Assembly: GCA_045595785.1 (NCBI GenBank)
Contig: JAZOBE010000033.1
Span: forward strand, 1 to 30,964
From: SFLA01 sp045595785
GTDB taxonomy: Bacteria > Bacillota > Clostridia > Oscillospirales > CAG-382
Direction: 5' to 3'
Length of the DNA: 30,964 bases
The translations under genes and the position numbers were made by a program. How positions within the stretch are numbered: the first letter of the stretch is position 1; every line of letters starts with the position of its first letter. Positions 30,876 through 30,964 of this stretch are shown in pieces. The notes under the pieces were generated by a model that saw only the letters and a program-made list of their open reading frames with translations, did not search any database and had not been told where the DNA came from.

Positions 30876-30964
30876 ATGAAAACAAAGAGCAACAAGCTAC
30901 ATATCATAATCACGGTGTGTCTGGCGATAGCTGTTGTTGTGTTGGCTTCTGTTCTGGCTTTACG
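30876..30964 (+). CDS. Start of a membrane or secreted protein, cut by window edge
   Basis: Only 29 codons are visible, MKTKSNKLHIIITVCLAIAV then VVLASVLAL: a basic N-terminus followed by a hydrophobic helix, as in a signal peptide or signal anchor. AAGGAG (30864-30869) lies 6 nt before the ATG. The function cannot be inferred. Confidence 0.7.
   Translation, partial: MKTKSNKLHIIITVCLAIAVVVLASVLAL

Overview
The window looks like the chromosome of a Gram-positive member of Bacillota, class Clostridia, probably a gut Oscillospiraceae-like lineage. Evidence: near-perfect AGGAGG ribosome-binding sites; a zinc-type S14; a KOW-domain RNA-binding gene between map and infA, as in Bacilli and Clostridia; several lipoproteins; a BlaI/BlaR1-type pair; and intrinsic terminators with U-tracts. 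A genus cannot be named from sequence alone.

Layout. 1-976: the right part of an IS30-family insertion sequence, cut by the window edge. 1048-3739 (minus strand): a likely three-gene unit encoding a lipoprotein, a small TSCPD-domain protein and a phospho-sugar mutase, with a promoter at 3787-3816 and a terminator at 984-1011. 3831-19462 (plus strand): the complete S10-spc-alpha ribosomal protein superoperon. It has a consensus promoter, a structured leader of about 185 nt, and 31 genes in the order rpsJ-rplC-rplD-rplW-rplB-rpsS-rplV-rpsC-rplP-rpmC-rpsQ-rplN-rplX-rplE-rpsN(Z)-rpsH-rplF-rplR-rpsE-rpmD-rplO-secY-adk-map-KOW-infA-rpmJ-rpsM-rpsK-rpsD-rpoA-rplQ (32 counting the KOW gene), ending in a strong terminator. 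rpmJ (37 codons) and the true start of infA (a CTG codon) are easy to miss.

19517-27438 is a set of independent units: a secreted ADP-ribosylglycohydrolase-fold lipoprotein with accessory domains; a convergent BlaI-type repressor and M56 peptidase pair with a duplicated operator over its promoter; a DUF3810 membrane metalloprotease-like gene; a membrane-anchored G5/M23 peptidase that starts with TTG; and NADP-type glutamate dehydrogenase.

27439-30964 is more accessory in character. It holds a repeat- and hairpin-rich non-coding stretch, a frameshifted HTH regulator, an unknown 97-residue protein, a protein made of 21-residue repeats, a decayed coding remnant, a strong candidate for an undescribed structured RNA (promoter, 15-bp and 12-bp helices, terminator; 29416-29600), and a protein whose biotinyl-type domain has leucine where the biotinylated lysine should be. 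A membrane or secreted protein gene begins at 30876 and runs off the window.

The ribosomal section is textbook in gene order. The parts most worth follow-up are the structured RNA with its downstream gene, the CTG start of infA, the L4 insertion, and the phased A-tract repeats upstream of the S10 promoter.
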